DNA of 6,024 nt, taken from positions 967 through 6,990 of the forward strand of contig JALHPW010000263.1 of NCBI GenBank assembly GCA_022842255.1. The letters run 5' to 3'. The stretch is from Saprospiraceae bacterium (lineage in GTDB: Bacteria; Bacteroidota; Bacteroidia; Chitinophagales; Saprospiraceae). Of the stretch, positions 5,322 to 6,024 are shown one piece after another; position 1 is the stretch's first letter, and the number at the start of each line of letters is the position of its first letter. Below the pieces are notes generated by a model, which saw only the letters and a list, made by a program, of their open reading frames with translations, was not told the DNA's origin and did no database searches. The position numbers and the translations under genes were made by a program.

Positions 5322-6024
5322 TTATTTTTTCCCGACTGGCTGGGCGCCAGCACGATTGATCAGGTTCTGCTGAATGGACCAGGCAAAATCCAGCTGGACG
5401 GTATTGTTGAAATACGGGTCGTTTAAGCTGATATACTGGTCGGCAGTATAGGTAGAGGGTCCGTACACTGCCAGGGAATGGCAGCTCATACAGTTGGTTT
5501 GTACGCCCCACATATAGTTGGGGTTGAGTTTGTTCTGCCCAGGCTGACTGAGTTGTCCCAAGCCCGGTTCGAGATAGGGGTTGTACCCAATCATGGCAGC
5601 TACGCCTGTGTTTGTACCACCATAGATAGGCTGATTGGGGCGTACCATGGCATAGGCCGTCGAAACGGCGTAGTGGCTGGCGGCGCCTACCAATTGTTTT
5701 GGGCGAAGGCTGGCGGCCACTTTATCGCTTGGGAATAGTGGGTTTTCGGGATCGGCGGTCCAGAAAAAGGTCTGCCAGGTCCAGTTGGATATTTCTTTGG
5801 TGCCCACGTGCATGGCCACCAGAAGGGCCAGGTCTCCAGCCTGTGCGTTGATTCCTTGGGAACTTTGCTGTTGGTTGATATAGGCTGCAGCTGCGGCGTC
5901 GATTTTAAAGTAGATAAAATCGCTTAGGTTGCAAGTAGCGGCCTGGATCTGTGCTGGGGTAGGATTTGCTCCCTGCGTCGGCACAATTTTTTTGCCAGCA
6001 GGTTGGCCATTTTTGGTGTCCACA
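5322..6024 (-). CDS. c-type cytochrome family protein, C-terminal part (5' end beyond the right edge)
   Basis: An open frame of at least 233 codons ends at TAA 5324-5322 and runs off the right edge. A GTG at 6023 could be read as a start, but no leader or signal peptide follows it, so the gene more likely continues outside. One heme c-binding motif is present: C-M-S-C-H in NPNYMWGVQTNCMSCHS (5492-5478), which implies export and heme attachment in the periplasm or at the cell surface. Upstream of it are LLVAMHVGTKEISNWTWQTFFW and an AAAAAYINQQQ stretch. The 'MH ... W-W-TF' segment followed by a late CxxCH resembles large proteins annotated 'cytochrome c family' with WVWATFE motifs (from memory, unverified). 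No axial-ligand methionine can be assigned, no membrane anchor is seen, and the protein ends in VGKK. Redox partner and substrate are unknown. The gene precedes the collar triplet on the same strand but probably has its own terminator. Confidence 0.8.
   Translation of the reverse strand, partial: VDTKNGQPAGKKIVPTQGANPTPAQIQAATCNLSDFIYFKIDAAAAAYINQQQSSQGINAQAGDLALLVAMHVGTKEISNWTWQTFFWTADPENPLFPSDKVAASLRPKQLVGAASHYAVSTAYAMVRPNQPIYGGTNTGVAAMIGYNPYLEPGLGQLSQPGQNKLNPNYMWGVQTNCMSCHSLAVYGPSTYTADQYISLNDPYFNNTVQLDFAWSIQQNLINRAGAQPVGKK

Noticed and set aside
5167..5511. Minus-strand open frame overlapping the cytochrome C-terminus
   Set aside because: It lies in another frame over the CMSCH-coding region and its sequence is Pro/Arg/Tyr-rich without domain character; the cytochrome frame is clearly the coding one.

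Overview
The window looks like chromosomal DNA of a member of the Bacteroidota, most likely a Saprospiria/Lewinella/Haliscomenobacter-type organism; this placement is inference. The grounds are: base composition near balanced, with AT-rich gaps; start codons without clear Shine-Dalgarno sequences; candidate promoters resembling the Bacteroidota TTTG / TAnnTTTG pattern; a secreted protein with 'DGGF-ILAGY' propeller repeats; and a helical-repeat protein of a style I associate with Saprospiraceae. No rRNA, tRNA, CRISPR array, integrase, transposase or IS end was seen.

Layout, left to right. (1) Positions 1-339, minus strand: the N-terminal 113 residues of a secreted repeat protein that runs off the left edge. 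(2) 340-587: an AT-rich divergent gap with small nested inverted repeats. (3) 588-1997, plus strand: an uncharacterised 469-residue all-helical, TPR-like protein. Its last third has visibly different codon use, and a 13-bp perfect inverted repeat with A/T tails lies just before its stop. This is probably a bidirectional terminator shared with the convergent gene. (4) 2014-3361, minus strand: a two-gene unit of a small leucine-rich-repeat protein followed by a PiuC/YbiX-type Fe(II)/2-oxoglutarate hydroxylase. (5) 3463-5162, minus strand: three tandem paralogues of about 175-179 residues with a phage tail-collar (microcystin-dependent-protein-like) domain, separated by only 45 and 53 bases. (6) 5322-6024, minus strand: the C-terminal 234 or so residues of a c-type cytochrome with one CMSCH heme site, entering from the right edge.

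All genes except the helical-repeat gene are on the minus strand, in the order cytochrome, collar 1, collar 2, collar 3, LRR, PiuC. Terminator-like hairpins after the cytochrome gene and after the third collar gene, with candidate promoters just beyond each, suggest three minus-strand transcription units: cytochrome; collar triplet; LRR-PiuC.

The most interesting element is the collar triplet. It is three diverged copies of a phage fibre-tip domain with conserved ends and a variable middle, and no other phage structural gene is visible in the window. It may be a domesticated fibre or adhesin system, but the sequence here cannot settle its role.
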